A stretch of 64,000 bases of DNA from Luteimonas sp. (GCA_024707405.1 JANPZU010000002.1:220525-284524), one strand, 5' to 3'; counted from the first letter of the stretch, positions 1 to 15,387 are shown. The notes: generated from the sequence alone by a model not told the origin. Made by a program: numbers and translations.

Positions 1-1135
<1,135 letters not shown>

Positions 1136-1151
1136 GCGTGCAGAACCATGC

Positions 1152-1631
1152 TCACAGCTCGTCCAGGTCGCCGCTGAGTTCGATTTCCATGTCGTCAGCC
1201 GTTTCCGCTGCAATGTCCATGGCCTGTTCCAGCGCGGCGGCATCGACGTCGTCTGGCAGCTTGATCACGAAATAGAGCACGTCCCCGCGGACTTCCCAGC
1301 TGCCGAGCTTGTTCATGCTGCTTGCGGTCAACAGTTCGAGTGCTTTCACTTCCAGGCCGTCGCGTTCCACCAGGCCAGCCGGCGAGAAGATATCCCGGAT
1401 CGTGAAGTGGCCCACGCTCTCGGTTCGCCCTGACACGAAGAGCAGTTGCGTGCGGTTGTCCTGCGCGTAGTTGTAGACGACCCGGTAGTCGCCATCGCGG
1501 TCGATCGTGTACTGGATGCCTTGGGCATCGAGGCGGGCGGCGACGGAGGCATCGCTGGCGAGTACCGGCAAGGCGAGCGCCGCGGCCGACAGCAACAGCG
1601 ACTGGAGCAGGATGCGTACGACTTGGCGCAT
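1152..1631 (-). CDS. Exported hypothetical protein with signal peptide
   Basis: ORF from [35 protein letters not shown]; hydrophobic N-terminus. Confidence 0.65.
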   Translation of the reverse strand: MRQVVRILLQSLLLSAAALALPVLASDASVAARLDAQGIQYTIDRDGDYRVVYNYAQDNRTQLLFVSGRTESVGHFTIRDIFSPAGLVERDGLEVKALELLTASSMNKLGSWEVRGDVLYFVIKLPDDVDAAALEQAMDIAAETADDMEIELSGDLDEL

Positions 1632-1733
1632 GTTCCGGGATCCTCGGGAAGGGGGTGGCGCGGAGACCCATTGTCTCGCGTGCGGCGCCGGATCGTCCAC
1701 GCCGCGCCCGGTTGCGCTTCGTATAATCGCCGC

Positions 1734-2054
1734 ATGACCCGCAAGCATTCCCCGGAACACGACCACGGTACCGTCGTCGAGACCAGCAAGCCGGAACTGG
1801 CCCGGCCACCGATGTATTCCGTCCTGCTGCTGAACGACGACTACACGCCCATGGACTTCGTGGTCGACGTGCTGGTGCGCTTCTTCGCCCTGGACATCGA
1901 GAAGGCGACCCAGGTCATGCTCCACGTCCATACCCGTGGGCGTGGCGTCTGCGGCGTCTACAGCAGGGAGGTGGCCGAATCCAAGGTCGCCCAGGTGAAC
2001 GAATATTCCCGGCTGAACCAGCACCCATTGCTTTGCACAATGGAAAGGGCCTAA
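1734..2054 (+). CDS. clpS: ATP-dependent Clp protease adaptor ClpS
   Basis: [20 protein letters not shown] signature, directly upstream of clpA. Confidence 0.97.
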   Translation: MTRKHSPEHDHGTVVETSKPELARPPMYSVLLLNDDYTPMDFVVDVLVRFFALDIEKATQVMLHVHTRGRGVCGVYSREVAESKVAQVNEYSRLNQHPLLCTMERA

Positions 2055-2133
2055 AACAGCGGCAAGGGCCGGGCATGGAAAACCCCCGCGGACGGCCCCA
2101 TACAGGGGTCAGACCCCAGGAGGCTTCCTCCCC

Positions 2134-4413
2134 ATGTTCAGCAAGGATCTCGAATACAGCATCGGCCAGTGCTACAAGCGCGCCCGTGAGGCGCGCGACG
2201 AGTACATGACGGTCGAACACCTGCTGTTGTCGCTGCTCGACAATCCCTCCGCGGAAGTCGTGCTGAAGGCGACCGGCACCGATTTCGACCGGCTGCGTAC
2301 CGACCTCGAAAAGGCCATCACTGCGTCAGTGTCCAAGCTGGCCGACGACGACACCCGCGACACCCAGCCGACGCTGGGCTTCCAGCGCGTGCTCCAGCGC
2401 GCCGTGTACCACGTCCAGTCCTCGGGCAAGAAGGAAGTCACCGGCGCCAACGTACTGGTGGCGATCTTCGGCGAGAAGGACTCCCACGCCGTGTATTTCC
2501 TCAACCAGCAGGACGTGACCCGGCTGGACGTCGTGAATTACCTCTCCCACGGCATCGCCAAGACCGGCGGCGAGGAGGGCGAACACGCCCATGACGATGC
2601 CGCGGCCGCCAAGGACGTGGTGGAAGGCGAGGGCAAGGGCGATGCGCTGGCCGAGTTCGCGACCGACCTCAACGCCATGGCGCGCGAGGGTCGCATCGAT
2701 CCGCTGGTCGGCCGTGCCGACGAGATCGAACGCACCATCCAGGTTCTCTGCCGCCGCCGCAAGAACAATCCGCTGTACGTCGGCGAGGCCGGCGTCGGCA
2801 AGACCGCGATCGCCGAGGGCCTGGCCAAGCGCATCGTCGATGGCGACGTGCCGGAGGTTCTGGAGGATGCGACGATCTACTCGCTCGACCTCGGCGCGTT
2901 GGTGGCGGGCACCAAGTACCGCGGCGATTTCGAGAAGCGCCTGAAGGCCGTGCTGACGGCGATCAAGAAGCATCCCGGCGCGATCCTGTTCATCGACGAG
3001 ATCCACACCATCATCGGTGCCGGTTCCGCGTCGGGCGGGACGATGGATGCCAGCAACCTGATCAAGCCGGCGCTGGCGTCGGGCGAGTTGCGTTGCGTGG
3101 GATCGACCACGTTCCAGGAATACCGCGGCATCTTCGAGAAGGACAGGGCGCTCGCGCGCCGCTTCCAGAAGATCGACATCGTCGAGCCGACGGTCGGCGA
3201 GACCTACGAGATCCTGCAGGGCCTCAAGCCCAAGTACGAAGCCCACCACGAAGTGACCTACGCCGACGAGGCGTTGCAGGCTGCCGTCGACCTGTCGGTG
3301 AAGCACATTGCCGACCGGCTGCTGCCGGACAAGGCGATCGACGTGATCGACGAGGCGGGGGCACGCCAGCGACTACTGCCGGAAGGCGTGCGCAAGGCAC
3401 TGATCGACGTCGAGGAAGTCGAGACCATCGTCGCCAAGATGGCGCGCATCCCGGCCAAGCAGGTCAGCGCCTCCGACAAGGACGTGCTGCTGCACCTTGA
3501 GCGTAATCTCAAGATGGTCATCTTCGGCCAGGATCCAGCCATCGAGACCCTGACCTCGGCGATCAAGCTCGCCCGTTCCGGCTTGGGGAATCCCGACAAG
3601 CCGATCGGCAACTTCCTGTTCGCAGGCCCCACCGGCGTGGGCAAGACCGAGGTGACCCGTCAGCTCGCGTTGCAGCTAGGCATCGAACTGGTGCGCTTCG
3701 ACATGTCCGAGTACATGGAGCCGCATTCGGTGAGCCGCCTGATCGGTGCGCCCCCGGGCTATGTCGGCTTCGACCAGGGTGGCCTGCTGACAGAGAAGAT
3801 CGTCAAGACACCGCACTGCGTGCTGCTGCTGGACGAGGTGGAGAAGGCGCATCCGGACATCTTCAACATCCTGTTGCAGGTCATGGATCGCGGCGTACTG
3901 ACCGATACCAACGGCCGCGAGGCGAACTTCAAGAATGTGATCGTGGTGATGACCACCAACGCCGGTGCGGCGCAGGCGGCGCGGCGGTCGATCGGCTTCA
4001 CCAAGCAGGATCACAGCACCGATGCGATGGAAGTCATCCGCAAGGGCTTCACGCCCGAGTTCCGCAACCGGCTGGATGCCATCGTCCAGTTCCAGGCGCT
4101 GGGGATGGATCACATCCTGCGCGTGGTCGACAAGTTCCTGATCGAACTCGAAGCGCAACTGCACGAAAAGGACGTGACCCTCGCGGCCACGCCTGCCGCG
4201 CGCGATTGGCTGGCACAGCATGGCTTCGACCCGCTGATGGGCGCACGCCCGATGGCGCGCGTGATCCAGGATCGCATCAAGCGCCCGCTGGCCGACGAAC
4301 TGCTGTTCGGCAAGCTGGTCAACGGCGGGCGGGTCAGCATCGATGTGCGTGACGACGAACTCGTCGTGGAATCGCAGCCGGAACCTGAGAAGCTGCTGCC
4401 GGCGACAGTCTGA
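2134..4413 (+). CDS. clpA: ATP-dependent Clp protease ATP-binding subunit ClpA
   Basis: Two Walker A motifs ([26 protein letters not shown]), ClpA N-domain [32 protein letters not shown]. Confidence 0.98.
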   Translation: MFSKDLEYSIGQCYKRAREARDEYMTVEHLLLSLLDNPSAEVVLKATGTDFDRLRTDLEKAITASVSKLADDDTRDTQPTLGFQRVLQRAVYHVQSSGKKEVTGANVLVAIFGEKDSHAVYFLNQQDVTRLDVVNYLSHGIAKTGGEEGEHAHDDAAAAKDVVEGEGKGDALAEFATDLNAMAREGRIDPLVGRADEIERTIQVLCRRRKNNPLYVGEAGVGKTAIAEGLAKRIVDGDVPEVLEDATIYSLDLGALVAGTKYRGDFEKRLKAVLTAIKKHPGAILFIDEIHTIIGAGSASGGTMDASNLIKPALASGELRCVGSTTFQEYRGIFEKDRALARRFQKIDIVEPTVGETYEILQGLKPKYEAHHEVTYADEALQAAVDLSVKHIADRLLPDKAIDVIDEAGARQRLLPEGVRKALIDVEEVETIVAKMARIPAKQVSASDKDVLLHLERNLKMVIFGQDPAIETLTSAIKLARSGLGNPDKPIGNFLFAGPTGVGKTEVTRQLALQLGIELVRFDMSEYMEPHSVSRLIGAPPGYVGFDQGGLLTEKIVKTPHCVLLLDEVEKAHPDIFNILLQVMDRGVLTDTNGREANFKNVIVVMTTNAGAAQAARRSIGFTKQDHSTDAMEVIRKGFTPEFRNRLDAIVQFQALGMDHILRVVDKFLIELEAQLHEKDVTLAATPAARDWLAQHGFDPLMGARPMARVIQDRIKRPLADELLFGKLVNGGRVSIDVRDDELVVESQPEPEKLLPATV

Positions 4414-4421
4414 TCACTATG

Positions 4422-4456
4422 GAACGAAAAAGCGGCCGATGGCCGCTTTTTCGTTC
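4422..4456. terminator. Bidirectional rho-independent terminator between convergent clpA and infA
   Basis: GAACGAAAAAGCGGCC-GAT-GGCCGCTTTTTCGTTC perfect hairpin with A/T flanks. Confidence 0.9.
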
Positions 4457-4471
4457 AATCGCATGCACGAA

Positions 4472-4690
4472 TCACTTCATGCGGTAGGTGATGCGGCCCT
4501 TGGTCAGGTCGTAGGGTGTCATTTCAACCTTGACCTTGTCGCCGGTGAGGATGCGGATGTAGTTCTTCCGCATGCGCCCAGAAATGTGGGCAATGATTTC
4601 GTGGCCGTTCTCCAGCTTCACCCGGAACATGGTGTTCGGGAGGGTTTCGGAGATCGTGCCTTCAAATTCGATGACGTCGTCTTTCGCCAT
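4472..4690 (-). CDS. infA: Translation initiation factor IF-1
   Basis: [72 protein letters not shown]. Confidence 0.98.
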   Translation of the reverse strand: MAKDDVIEFEGTISETLPNTMFRVKLENGHEIIAHISGRMRKNYIRILTGDKVKVEMTPYDLTKGRITYRMK

Positions 4691-4783
4691 TCGTCCTGTA
4701 GCCAATTGGGTATGCCGGGCGCGGATGCGCCTCGAAAAAGCCCCCCATTCTCGCATGGGCAGGTTTTCGATGCAAAAGAACCG

Positions 4784-5530
4784 TTAATCGGCGAGTCGGG
4801 CGGCAGGCAACATGCCGAAGCCTTCCTGCCAGCTTCCGGGTCGCCCCGGCTTCTGCACCAAAGCGTGGATCGCCTTGGAGAAACTGTCGCGGCCGAGTCG
4901 TTCAGCACCCAGACTGAGCAGGTGCGGGTTCTCGACCTGGGCGTCAATCAATGGCCAGCCCCAGCCATGCAACCGGTATGCGAGGGCGGCGAGCGCCACT
5001 TTCGATCCGCCCGATTCCGCGCTGAACATGCTTTCGCTGAAGAAAGCATGCCCTGATGCGATGCCGTAGATCCCGCCGACCAGACGGCAGGCACCCTCGG
5101 ATTCATCGAACACTTCGATGCTGTGGGCATGTCCGAGACGATGCATCTCCAGGTAGGCCGCGCACATCGCAGGGGTGATCCAGGTGCCGCGCTGCCCCTT
5201 GCGCGGGATGTTTGCGCAACGGTCGATGACGTCGGCGAAGGCGGTGTCCGCCCGTACAACCCAGGTCGATTTCCGCAACTCCCGCCGGAACCGCGAGGAG
5301 AGACGCACGCCATCGGTACGGAAGACCATGCGTGGATCCGGTGACCACCACAGGATCGGCTGCCCTTCGGAAAACCACGGAAAGATCCCGTGGCGATAGG
5401 CATTGAGCAGGCGGGGAGGGGACAGGTCGCCGCCGAAAGCGAGCAATCCATCGGGCTGGCGCAAGGCGTTGGCGATGTCGGGGAACGGCGCCCCGGGATC
5501 GTCGGGCAGGCGGGGGAGGTGCAGGCTCAC
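4784..5530 (-). CDS. aat: Leucyl/phenylalanyl-tRNA--protein transferase
   Basis: PDGLLAFGGDLSPPRLLNAYRHGIFPWFSEGQPILWWSPDPR signature. Confidence 0.96.
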   Translation of the reverse strand: MSLHLPRLPDDPGAPFPDIANALRQPDGLLAFGGDLSPPRLLNAYRHGIFPWFSEGQPILWWSPDPRMVFRTDGVRLSSRFRRELRKSTWVVRADTAFADVIDRCANIPRKGQRGTWITPAMCAAYLEMHRLGHAHSIEVFDESEGACRLVGGIYGIASGHAFFSESMFSAESGGSKVALAALAYRLHGWGWPLIDAQVENPHLLSLGAERLGRDSFSKAIHALVQKPGRPGSWQEGFGMLPAARLAD

Positions 5531-5572
5531 GGCAGGATTGTGTGCCGCATGGGCGATGCCGGCAACGGGGTG

Positions 5573-6694
5573 TCAGGCCTTGAACGGCGTGTGTGCCGCA
5601 AGGGCCGCGGCATGGCGACGCACGACCGTCGTTTCCTCCGCGCACCAGCCGCGCAAGGCTTCGCGGAAACGCACGTCGGCGATCCAGTGCCGGCTGCGCA
5701 CGAACGTCGGCAGGAAACCGCGTGCAATCTTGTGCTCGCCCTGCGCTCCAGGTTCGAACGTGCGCAAGCCCTCGCGCAGGCAGTAATCGATGCCCTGGTA
5801 GTAACAGGTTTCGAAATGCAGTCCAGGCAGGTTGGCAAGGCTGCCCCAGTAGCGTCCGTAGAGGGTGTCCGTGCCGCGCAGGCAAAGGGCGCCTGCAATG
5901 GGCTTGCCGTCGAATTGCGCGAGGAAAAGCACCAGGTTGCGCGGTGTCGTGGCCGCGAGGTGCTGCAGGAAAGGCATGGTCAACGCGGGCGAATTGCCGT
6001 ATTCGGCGAACGTCTGCAGGTAGAACCCATGGATGGCATCGAGGTCTTGCTGCGTGGCCTCGTCGCCATGCACGACCCGGAACGTCACCCCGGAGCGTGC
6101 GACCTTCGCGCGTTCCTGCCGGATGTTCTTGCGATGCTTGTGATCCATCGCGGCAAGGTAGTCGTCGAACGCGCGCCAGCCGGCATTGTTGTGCCAGTGG
6201 TACTGCACATCGATGCGTGGCAGCCAGCCGGCATCGAAGGTGGCGTCTTCGTCCTCGCGGTGGAAATTGACGTGCGCCGATGGGAGCGCGGCATCCGTGC
6301 ATGCCGTCGTGATCGCGGCGATCAACTGACGGCGCGCGTCGTCATCGCACGCCAGCAACCGCGGCCCGGTCACCGGGGAGTAGGGCACCGCGAACAGCCA
6401 CTTCGGGTAGTAGTCGAGGCCATGCCGGGCATAGACGTGCGCCCAGGCATGGTCGAACACGAACTCGCCATGCGAATTGGTCTTGAGGTAACCGGGCGCT
6501 GCGCCGAGCAGGGTGTCGCCGTCCCAGAGCGTCAGGTGGCGCGGCGTCCAGCCCCAGTCCGGACGCAGGCAGCCATGTGCTTCCAGCCCGTGCAGGAAAG
6601 CGTGCGATACGAACGGATTGTGACCATCGTGCAAGGCGTCCCAGTCCTTCGCAGGGATCGCATCCAGCGCATCGATCAGACGGAGCTGCGCCAT
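5573..6694 (-). CDS. GNAT/FemAB-like N-acetyltransferase (peptidogalycan biosynthesis-type, DUF482-like)
   Basis: DHKHRKNIRQERAKV, FETCYYQGIDYCLREGLRTFEPGAQGEHKIARGF motifs. Confidence 0.85.
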   Translation of the reverse strand: MAQLRLIDALDAIPAKDWDALHDGHNPFVSHAFLHGLEAHGCLRPDWGWTPRHLTLWDGDTLLGAAPGYLKTNSHGEFVFDHAWAHVYARHGLDYYPKWLFAVPYSPVTGPRLLACDDDARRQLIAAITTACTDAALPSAHVNFHREDEDATFDAGWLPRIDVQYHWHNNAGWRAFDDYLAAMDHKHRKNIRQERAKVARSGVTFRVVHGDEATQQDLDAIHGFYLQTFAEYGNSPALTMPFLQHLAATTPRNLVLFLAQFDGKPIAGALCLRGTDTLYGRYWGSLANLPGLHFETCYYQGIDYCLREGLRTFEPGAQGEHKIARGFLPTFVRSRHWIADVRFREALRGWCAEETTVVRRHAAALAAHTPFKA

Positions 6695-6706
6695 GATCCG
6701 CTGCCT

Positions 6707-7594
6707 TCAGTGGCGCAGGTGGAGCACGTCGATCGTCGGTGGGTTGAACAATCGCATCGGCAAACCGACTTCGCCTACGCCGACCGTGGTGAAGACTCTC
6801 AGCTGGCCATCGACACCGGTGATGGACTGTTCGCCCCGGTCGAAGCCATGTGCACTCGGGATCGCCCAGCGGTACAGCCATGGAATGCGGATCTGGCCGC
6901 CATGGGTATGGCCGGCCAACACCAGCCGCGCATCCGAGCGCAACAGATCGGTAGCACTGTCGGGATTGTGGGCAAGAACCAGCGTGGGCAACGGCGACGG
7001 CGATGCCCGCAGGAACGCGGGATCGTCCTTGCGCGCCCAACGGTCGCCCAATCCGGCCAGGCGGATGCCATCGAAGGTGGCGATTTCCCCTTCGATGATG
7101 TGCACGCCATGCGTTCGCAGGGCGGCGCGCAAGGCGGCGTCGATATCCGGGCCGGGAGCCTGCTGGTCATGGTTGCCCAGCACCGCGTAGACGGGCACTT
7201 CGAGGCGGGCCAGTGGCGCGAACAGGTCTTCCAGCGATTGTCCCTGCGGCTCGTAGGTCAGGTCGCCGGCTATGGCGACTGCCTGCACTGGCAACGCGTT
7301 GATCCGATCGACCACTCGATCGAGGAAGGCACGTCCCTTGTAGACGCCGAGATGGATGTCGCTGACCAGTGCGATGTCGAGATCCGCGCCGATCCCGTCA
7401 AGCGTGGTGTCCTGCACCCGGATGATCCGGGTCTCGATGAACCTCGACCAGGTGAACACCAGTGCCATGGCGAGCATCGACACGGCGAGCCAGCGCAAGC
7501 GCGGCTGTCGCAGCCGCCATGTCATCCAGGCAATGAACGGGAACACCAGCCAGCTGCCGTACAGCAGGCACTGCGTGAGCATGATCTTGTCCAT
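6707..7594 (-). CDS. Metallophosphoesterase
   Basis: DIALVSDIHLG, GNHD, AHNPD, LAGHTHGGQ motifs; N-terminal membrane segments. Confidence 0.9.
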   Translation of the reverse strand: MDKIMLTQCLLYGSWLVFPFIAWMTWRLRQPRLRWLAVSMLAMALVFTWSRFIETRIIRVQDTTLDGIGADLDIALVSDIHLGVYKGRAFLDRVVDRINALPVQAVAIAGDLTYEPQGQSLEDLFAPLARLEVPVYAVLGNHDQQAPGPDIDAALRAALRTHGVHIIEGEIATFDGIRLAGLGDRWARKDDPAFLRASPSPLPTLVLAHNPDSATDLLRSDARLVLAGHTHGGQIRIPWLYRWAIPSAHGFDRGEQSITGVDGQLRVFTTVGVGEVGLPMRLFNPPTIDVLHLRH

Positions 7595-7621
7595 CGTGCC
7601 GGAAGGTGCCCGGTGTCCGGT

Positions 7622-9836
<2,215 letters not shown>

Positions 9837-9882
9837 AGTAATATCAAAGCATTGTGCAATTTTCCTAAGGCGATGGATCACG

Positions 9883-12246
9883 GTGGCGCGACCGATCACG
9901 GAACGTAGCAGCAAGCGTCAGCGGACAGCCGCGACAGACTCGGCCGCGCCGAATCCTCGTCGCCAACGCGTCTTCCGCGACATCGCGTTGATCCTCATCG
10001 CTCCCTTCCTGCTCTACCTCCTGGTGTGCCTGGCGACGCATTCGCCGGACGACCCGGGCTGGTTCTCGCAGTCGGGCGGGGTGACCGCGCCGCTGCACAA
10101 TGCAGGCGGGTTCATTGGTGCCTGGCTGGCCGACGTGCTGCTCGGGCTGACCGGCTACGTGGCCTACCTGCTGCCGATCATGCTGGGCGCGATCGCATGG
10201 ATCGCCTTGTTCGGGATGGACAGCGACGGCGATGGCAACGTCGATCTCGGGCCGGCACTGCGACTCGTCGGTATTGTCGGTTTCCTCGTGGCCGCGACAG
10301 GCCTGTTGTCACTCAAGCTGCCGGCGGTGGTGGGATTGCCCGAAGGCGGTGGCGGCATCCTCGGGCGCCTGATCGGCAACTCCCTCAACCGCGGTTTCGG
10401 GATGATCGGAGGCAACCTGTTCCTGCTGGCCTTGTTGCTGGTGTCGGTGACGTTGGCGACCGGCTTGTCGTGGCTGGCGGTGATGGATCGCATCGGCGGT
10501 TGGGCGCTTGCGCTGCCGGCGCTGTTCCGGCGCAGCACCAAGCAGGCATCGGAGTGGAAAGAAGCGCGCGCCCATCGCGAGGAGCGGCAGGAAGTGCGCA
10601 AGGTCGATTCCGAACTGCGCGCCAAGCGCGAGAAGGTCAGGATCGAACCGCCGCCGGCACCGGTGGTCGAGAAGAGCGATCGCGCCAAGCGTGAGCAGCA
10701 GATCCCGATGTTCGCCGGCATCAGCGGCAGCGGCTCGGAGTTGCCGTCGCTGGCACTGCTCGATCCGCCGAAGCCGCAACCCAAGGGTTACGACGAGGAA
10801 ACCCTCGACGTGCTCTCGCGACAGATCGAGTTCAAGCTCAAGGACTTCCGCATCGACGTGGAAGTGAAAGAGGCGCAGCCCGGCCCGGTGATCACGCGCT
10901 TCGAGATGGAGCCCGCGCCCGGCGTGAAGGTCAGCCAGATCAGTTCGCTCGACAAGGACATCGCCCGCGGCCTGAGCGTGAAGTCGGTGCGCGTGGTCGA
11001 CGTGATCCCCGGCAAGTCGGTGATCGGCATCGAGATCCCAAATACCCGTCGCGAGATGATCTACCTGACCGAGCTGCTGGACTCGAAGGAATACGACAAG
11101 TCCGGCAGCCCGCTCACGCTGGCACTTGGCAAGGGCATCAGTGGCCAACCCGTGGTTGCGGATCTTGCACGCATGCCGCACCTGCTGGTGGCCGGCACCA
11201 CCGGTTCGGGCAAGTCGGTCGCGGTCAACGCGATGGTGCTCAGCTTGCTGTTCAAGGCCACGCCGAAAGACCTGCGGATGCTGATGATCGACCCGAAGAT
11301 GCTGGAACTCAGCGTCTACCAGGGCATTCCGCATCTGTTGGCGCCGGTCGTCACCGACATGAAGGAAGCCGCCAACGGCCTGCGTTGGTGCGTGGCCGAA
11401 ATGGAGCGCCGCTACAAGTTGATGAGCGCGGTGGGCGTGCGCAACCTGGCCGGCTTCAACAAGAAGGTCAAGGACGAACAGGACGCCGGACAGCCCATGC
11501 TCGATCCTCTGTTCCGTCCGAACCCGGAAAGCGACGAAGTTGCGCAGCCGCTGGAAACGTTGCCGTTCATCGTCATCTTCATCGACGAATTCGCCGACAT
11601 GATGATGATCGTCGGCAAGAAGGTCGAAGAACTCATCGCGCGCCTCGCACAGAAGGCACGTGCCGCCGGCATCCACCTGATCCTCGCCACGCAGCGGCCA
11701 TCGGTGGATGTCATTACCGGCCTGATCAAGGCCAACATCCCCACACGCATCGCATTCCAGGTATCGAGCAAGATCGATTCGCGCACCATCCTCGACCAGA
11801 GCGGCGCGGAAACCCTGCTGGGCCACGGCGACATGCTGTACCTGCCGCCAGGCACCGCGATGCCAGAGCGCGTGCACGGCGCCTTCGTCTCCGACGAAGA
11901 AGTGCATCGCGTCGTCGATCATCTCAAGAAGAGCGGCGGCGGCCCGGATTACATCGAGGGCGTTCTGGAAGAAACCCAGACGATGTACGACGGCAGCAGC
12001 GTCGGCGCGACCGGCCTGCCGGAAGCCGGCGGTGGAGCAGGGGACGAATCCGACCCGTTGTACGACGAGGCGGTGAAGATCGTCACCGAAACCAGGCGCG
12101 CGTCGATTTCGGGCGTGCAGCGTCGCCTGAAGATCGGCTACAACCGTGCCGCCCGACTGGTCGAAGCCATGGAAGCCGCCGGTGTGGTCTCGCCGCCCGA
12201 GCACAACGGCGACCGCAGCGTGCTGGCCCCGCCACCGCCGAAATAG
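9883..12246 (+). CDS. ftsK: DNA translocase FtsK/SpoIIIE
   Basis: N-terminal TM region, [14 protein letters not shown] Walker A, C-terminal gamma winged helix [43 protein letters not shown]. Confidence 0.97.
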   Translation: MARPITERSSKRQRTAATDSAAPNPRRQRVFRDIALILIAPFLLYLLVCLATHSPDDPGWFSQSGGVTAPLHNAGGFIGAWLADVLLGLTGYVAYLLPIMLGAIAWIALFGMDSDGDGNVDLGPALRLVGIVGFLVAATGLLSLKLPAVVGLPEGGGGILGRLIGNSLNRGFGMIGGNLFLLALLLVSVTLATGLSWLAVMDRIGGWALALPALFRRSTKQASEWKEARAHREERQEVRKVDSELRAKREKVRIEPPPAPVVEKSDRAKREQQIPMFAGISGSGSELPSLALLDPPKPQPKGYDEETLDVLSRQIEFKLKDFRIDVEVKEAQPGPVITRFEMEPAPGVKVSQISSLDKDIARGLSVKSVRVVDVIPGKSVIGIEIPNTRREMIYLTELLDSKEYDKSGSPLTLALGKGISGQPVVADLARMPHLLVAGTTGSGKSVAVNAMVLSLLFKATPKDLRMLMIDPKMLELSVYQGIPHLLAPVVTDMKEAANGLRWCVAEMERRYKLMSAVGVRNLAGFNKKVKDEQDAGQPMLDPLFRPNPESDEVAQPLETLPFIVIFIDEFADMMMIVGKKVEELIARLAQKARAAGIHLILATQRPSVDVITGLIKANIPTRIAFQVSSKIDSRTILDQSGAETLLGHGDMLYLPPGTAMPERVHGAFVSDEEVHRVVDHLKKSGGGPDYIEGVLEETQTMYDGSSVGATGLPEAGGGAGDESDPLYDEAVKIVTETRRASISGVQRRLKIGYNRAARLVEAMEAAGVVSPPEHNGDRSVLAPPPPK

Positions 12247-12356
12247 CGTTCTGGCTTAACGACGGCTTCCACGTCGCCGGGATTCCCGCGATGTGAAGGT
12301 GCGCATTCAGTTTTGGCTTCGCACACTTGGCCGCAACGTCATACCGGAACGCCCCG

Positions 12357-12983
12357 ATGATCCGCAACCTCCGCTGGCTCGCCTTCGCGATCGTGCTGTT
12401 GTCAGGCCTTGCGCATGCAAGCGGTCGCGACCGGCTCGAAACCTTCACTCGTGGCCTGCAAGGCCTCGATGGCCAATTCACGCAGCGCGTGTTCGACAGC
12501 AACGGGCAGTTGAAGGAAAGCACCAGCGGGCGCGTCGCGCTGGCGGCGCCACGACAGTTCCGCTGGGAATACATCAAGCCTTACCCGCAGATCATCGTGG
12601 CCGACGGCGAAGTGGTCTGGGTCTTCGACCCCGATCTCGACCAGGTCAGCCGCCGCCCGCAGGGCAGTGCGGAGCAGGACAGTCCGCTGGCCGCTTTGAT
12701 CGACCCGGGCAAGCTCGATCGCGACTACGCCGTCACTGATGGTGGCGAGTCGGCCGGCCTGCAATGGGTGGTGCTCAAGCCCAAGCGTGGCGAGGATCCT
12801 GCATTCGATTCGGCCCGCATCGGACTGGATGCGACGGGCGTGGCACGCATGGAGATCTTCGATGCGCTCGGCCAGCGCACCGAAATCACGTTCTCTGGCT
12901 GGAAGCGCAATCCGGTCTTCCCGCGCCAGACCTTCAACTTCACGCCGCCGGCCGGCGTGGACATCATCGGCGGCGAAGGCTGA
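12357..12983 (+). CDS. lolA: Outer membrane lipoprotein carrier protein LolA
   Basis: Signal peptide then ...GLDGQFTQRVFDSNGQLKESTSGRVALAAPRQFRWEY...; downstream of ftsK. Confidence 0.95.
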   Translation: MIRNLRWLAFAIVLLSGLAHASGRDRLETFTRGLQGLDGQFTQRVFDSNGQLKESTSGRVALAAPRQFRWEYIKPYPQIIVADGEVVWVFDPDLDQVSRRPQGSAEQDSPLAALIDPGKLDRDYAVTDGGESAGLQWVVLKPKRGEDPAFDSARIGLDATGVARMEIFDALGQRTEITFSGWKRNPVFPRQTFNFTPPAGVDIIGGEG

Positions 12984-13024
12984 CTTCGCGCCGAGGATCC
13001 GGAACGACAGGGGACGATCCGACC

Positions 13025-13702
13025 ATGCAAGCACGACCCGCATCCGGGTGGATCCTCGGCTCATTCCTGATCTTCTCGATCTCCGCTGCCACGCTGCCGA
13101 CTGGCAAAGCCCTGGCGGTTCCGCCGGCAGCCAGCGGTGTGCAACAGGCCACCAGCGGCGACGAAGCGCTGGACAACGCGGTCGCAGCCGTCCTGGTGTC
13201 CACGCTGGGGCAGCAATTCGGTGGCGACGAGCCGGTATCGCTGCGGATCGACAGCATCTCAGTACAGGCATCCGGCACGAGGGATCGGGCCGTAGATGGA
13301 GAAGGGCGCATGCGACTGGGCGACGATCCGGACTGGATCGGATTCCGTTACCGCATGCTGTACGACACTACCTTTGGCAGCGCGGGCTATCCGGAAGTGA
13401 TGCTGGGTGGCGTCGACAGCGGCGAGCGCGAACTGCCCAATGACGCGTCGCTGCTACGCGAACTGGACGTGCGTGTTTCCGCGGAACTTGACCGGACACA
13501 TCCAGCGGGTGCGCGATTGCAGCTCGACCGGATCCGCACCGTCGAAGCTGGTCGCCGGTTCCTGCGGATCGATGCCAGCGGAGTGGCAGATTTCGGCTTG
13601 CAAGGTTCGACGCCAATCCGCATCGAATCCCTGTACGACACCCGCAAGTCCGACTGGCAGCGCGTGCAGTACTTCCTAGGATCGGCCGCCGGCCAGCCAT
13701 AG
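13025..13702 (+). CDS. Exported hypothetical protein
   Basis: Complete ORF with N-terminal signal-like segment, between lolA and rarA. Confidence 0.6.
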   Translation: MQARPASGWILGSFLIFSISAATLPTGKALAVPPAASGVQQATSGDEALDNAVAAVLVSTLGQQFGGDEPVSLRIDSISVQASGTRDRAVDGEGRMRLGDDPDWIGFRYRMLYDTTFGSAGYPEVMLGGVDSGERELPNDASLLRELDVRVSAELDRTHPAGARLQLDRIRTVEAGRRFLRIDASGVADFGLQGSTPIRIESLYDTRKSDWQRVQYFLGSAAGQP

Positions 13703-13773
13703 TCGACCGGCGTCGCGGCATTTGCGACGGCCACTTGCTATCGTTCCGGGCAGGCTCCATTTCCCCGCTTGCC

Positions 13774-15156
13774 GTGCCCAAATCCAAGACCAATCCACTC
13801 CTGCCGGCCGACGACCTGCTGGCCGTCGGCCGCGATGCCATGCGCCCGTTGGCCGAGCGCATGCGTCCGGCCACGCTCGACGAGATGGTCGGGCAGCGTA
13901 GGCTGCTGGCACCGGGATCGGCGTTGCGCCTGTCGGTTGAATCCGGGCATGTGCATTCCATGGTCTTGTGGGGGCCGCCGGGCTGTGGCAAGACCACGCT
14001 TGCATTGCTGCTGGCCAAGTACGCCGATGCAGAGTTCCGCGCGATTTCCGCCGTCCTCGCCGGTTTGCCCGAGGTACGGCAAGTCCTGGCCGAAGCCGGC
14101 CATCGTTTCACCGACGGGCGCCGCACGGTACTGTTCGTCGACGAAGTGCATCGCTTCAACAAGGCGCAGCAGGATGCCTTCCTGCCGCACATCGAGCGCG
14201 GCACCATCATCTTCGTCGGCGCCACCACCGAAAACCCGTCCTTCGAACTCAATTCCGCATTGCTGTCACGCTGCCGCGTCCATGTGCTCGAAGCTGTGTC
14301 CAGCGAAGACATCGAATCCGCACTGCAGCGTGCATTGGACGACGGCGAACGCGGACTCGGTGGACGCGGCCTGCAGGTTTCGCAGGAACACCTGCACCTG
14401 GTCGCAGTCGCAGCCGATGGTGACGTGAGGCGGGCGCTGACCTTGCTCGAAATCGCGGCAGAATTGGCGGGCGAGGGCGGGACGATCACATCGGAGACGC
14501 TCGAGCAGGTGCTGGCCGACCGTACGCGCCGCTTCGACAAGGGTGGCGAGCAGTTCTACGACCAGATCTCGGCGCTGCACAAGTCCGTGCGCAGTTCCAA
14601 TCCCGATGCGGCCTTGTACTGGCTCAGCCGGATGCTCGACGGCGGTTGCGACCCTCTGTACCTCGCGCGACGCATGACCCGCATGGCGGTCGAGGACATC
14701 GGCCTTGCCGACCCGCGCGCATTGCCGATGGCGATCGATGCCTGGGACACATATGAACGGCTCGGCAGCCCGGAGGGCGAACTCGCGCTTGCCCAACTGG
14801 TGATCTATCTTGCCAGCACGGCGAAATCCAACGCAGCCCATGTCGCATTCAAGGCTGCCCAGCGAGACGTACGCGAGTACGGCACGCAGGAAGTCCCGAT
14901 GCACCTGCGCAACGCGCCGACCAAACTGATGAAAGAACTCGGCTATTCAAAGGGCTACCAATACGACCACGACAGCGACGGTGGCGTCGCACTGGATCAG
15001 ACCGGTTTTCCCGATGCCATGGGCGAGCGCATCTATTACCGTCCCGTCGATCGTGGCATGGAACTGAAGCTCAAGGAAAAGCTGGAACGACTCCGCGCCG
15101 AACGCGAAGAAGTACAACGCGGCTCAAATCCTGCACGACGAAAGCGCGACGATTAG
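13774..15156 (+). CDS. rarA: Replication-associated recombination protein A (AAA ATPase)
   Basis: GPPGCGKTTLALLLAKYADAEFRAISAVLAGLPEVRQVLAEA; start may be GTG 13774 or upstream (ORF opens at 13735). Confidence 0.94.
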   Translation: MPKSKTNPLLPADDLLAVGRDAMRPLAERMRPATLDEMVGQRRLLAPGSALRLSVESGHVHSMVLWGPPGCGKTTLALLLAKYADAEFRAISAVLAGLPEVRQVLAEAGHRFTDGRRTVLFVDEVHRFNKAQQDAFLPHIERGTIIFVGATTENPSFELNSALLSRCRVHVLEAVSSEDIESALQRALDDGERGLGGRGLQVSQEHLHLVAVAADGDVRRALTLLEIAAELAGEGGTITSETLEQVLADRTRRFDKGGEQFYDQISALHKSVRSSNPDAALYWLSRMLDGGCDPLYLARRMTRMAVEDIGLADPRALPMAIDAWDTYERLGSPEGELALAQLVIYLASTAKSNAAHVAFKAAQRDVREYGTQEVPMHLRNAPTKLMKELGYSKGYQYDHDSDGGVALDQTGFPDAMGERIYYRPVDRGMELKLKEKLERLRAEREEVQRGSNPARRKRDD

Positions 15157-15176
15157 TTCCTAATGAAGAATCAACC

Positions 15177-15207
15177 TGTCGGTGACTCCTTAACCATGTC
15201 ATCGTCA
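15177..15207 (+). repeat. Left transposon end with one TniA/TnsB-like site (complement TGACGATGACATGGTTAAGG)
   Basis: TGTCGGTGACTCCTTAACCATGTCATCGTCA; matches right-end sites in inverted orientation. Confidence 0.75.
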
Positions 15208-15387
15208 CCAGAGTATTCTTAAGTTATTGATATAGAGAGGAATTGTTCTTGCGCCTCATGCCGACACCACTGAGCGCGTGTCGGTTTGCGCCATGGTTAC
15301 GGGGACGGTTGCTGGATGGCGACGTAGTTACGGATCAGATTCGCAGGGTAGCCCACGACTGACGCCCGTCAATTTGTTAACAAGTAG

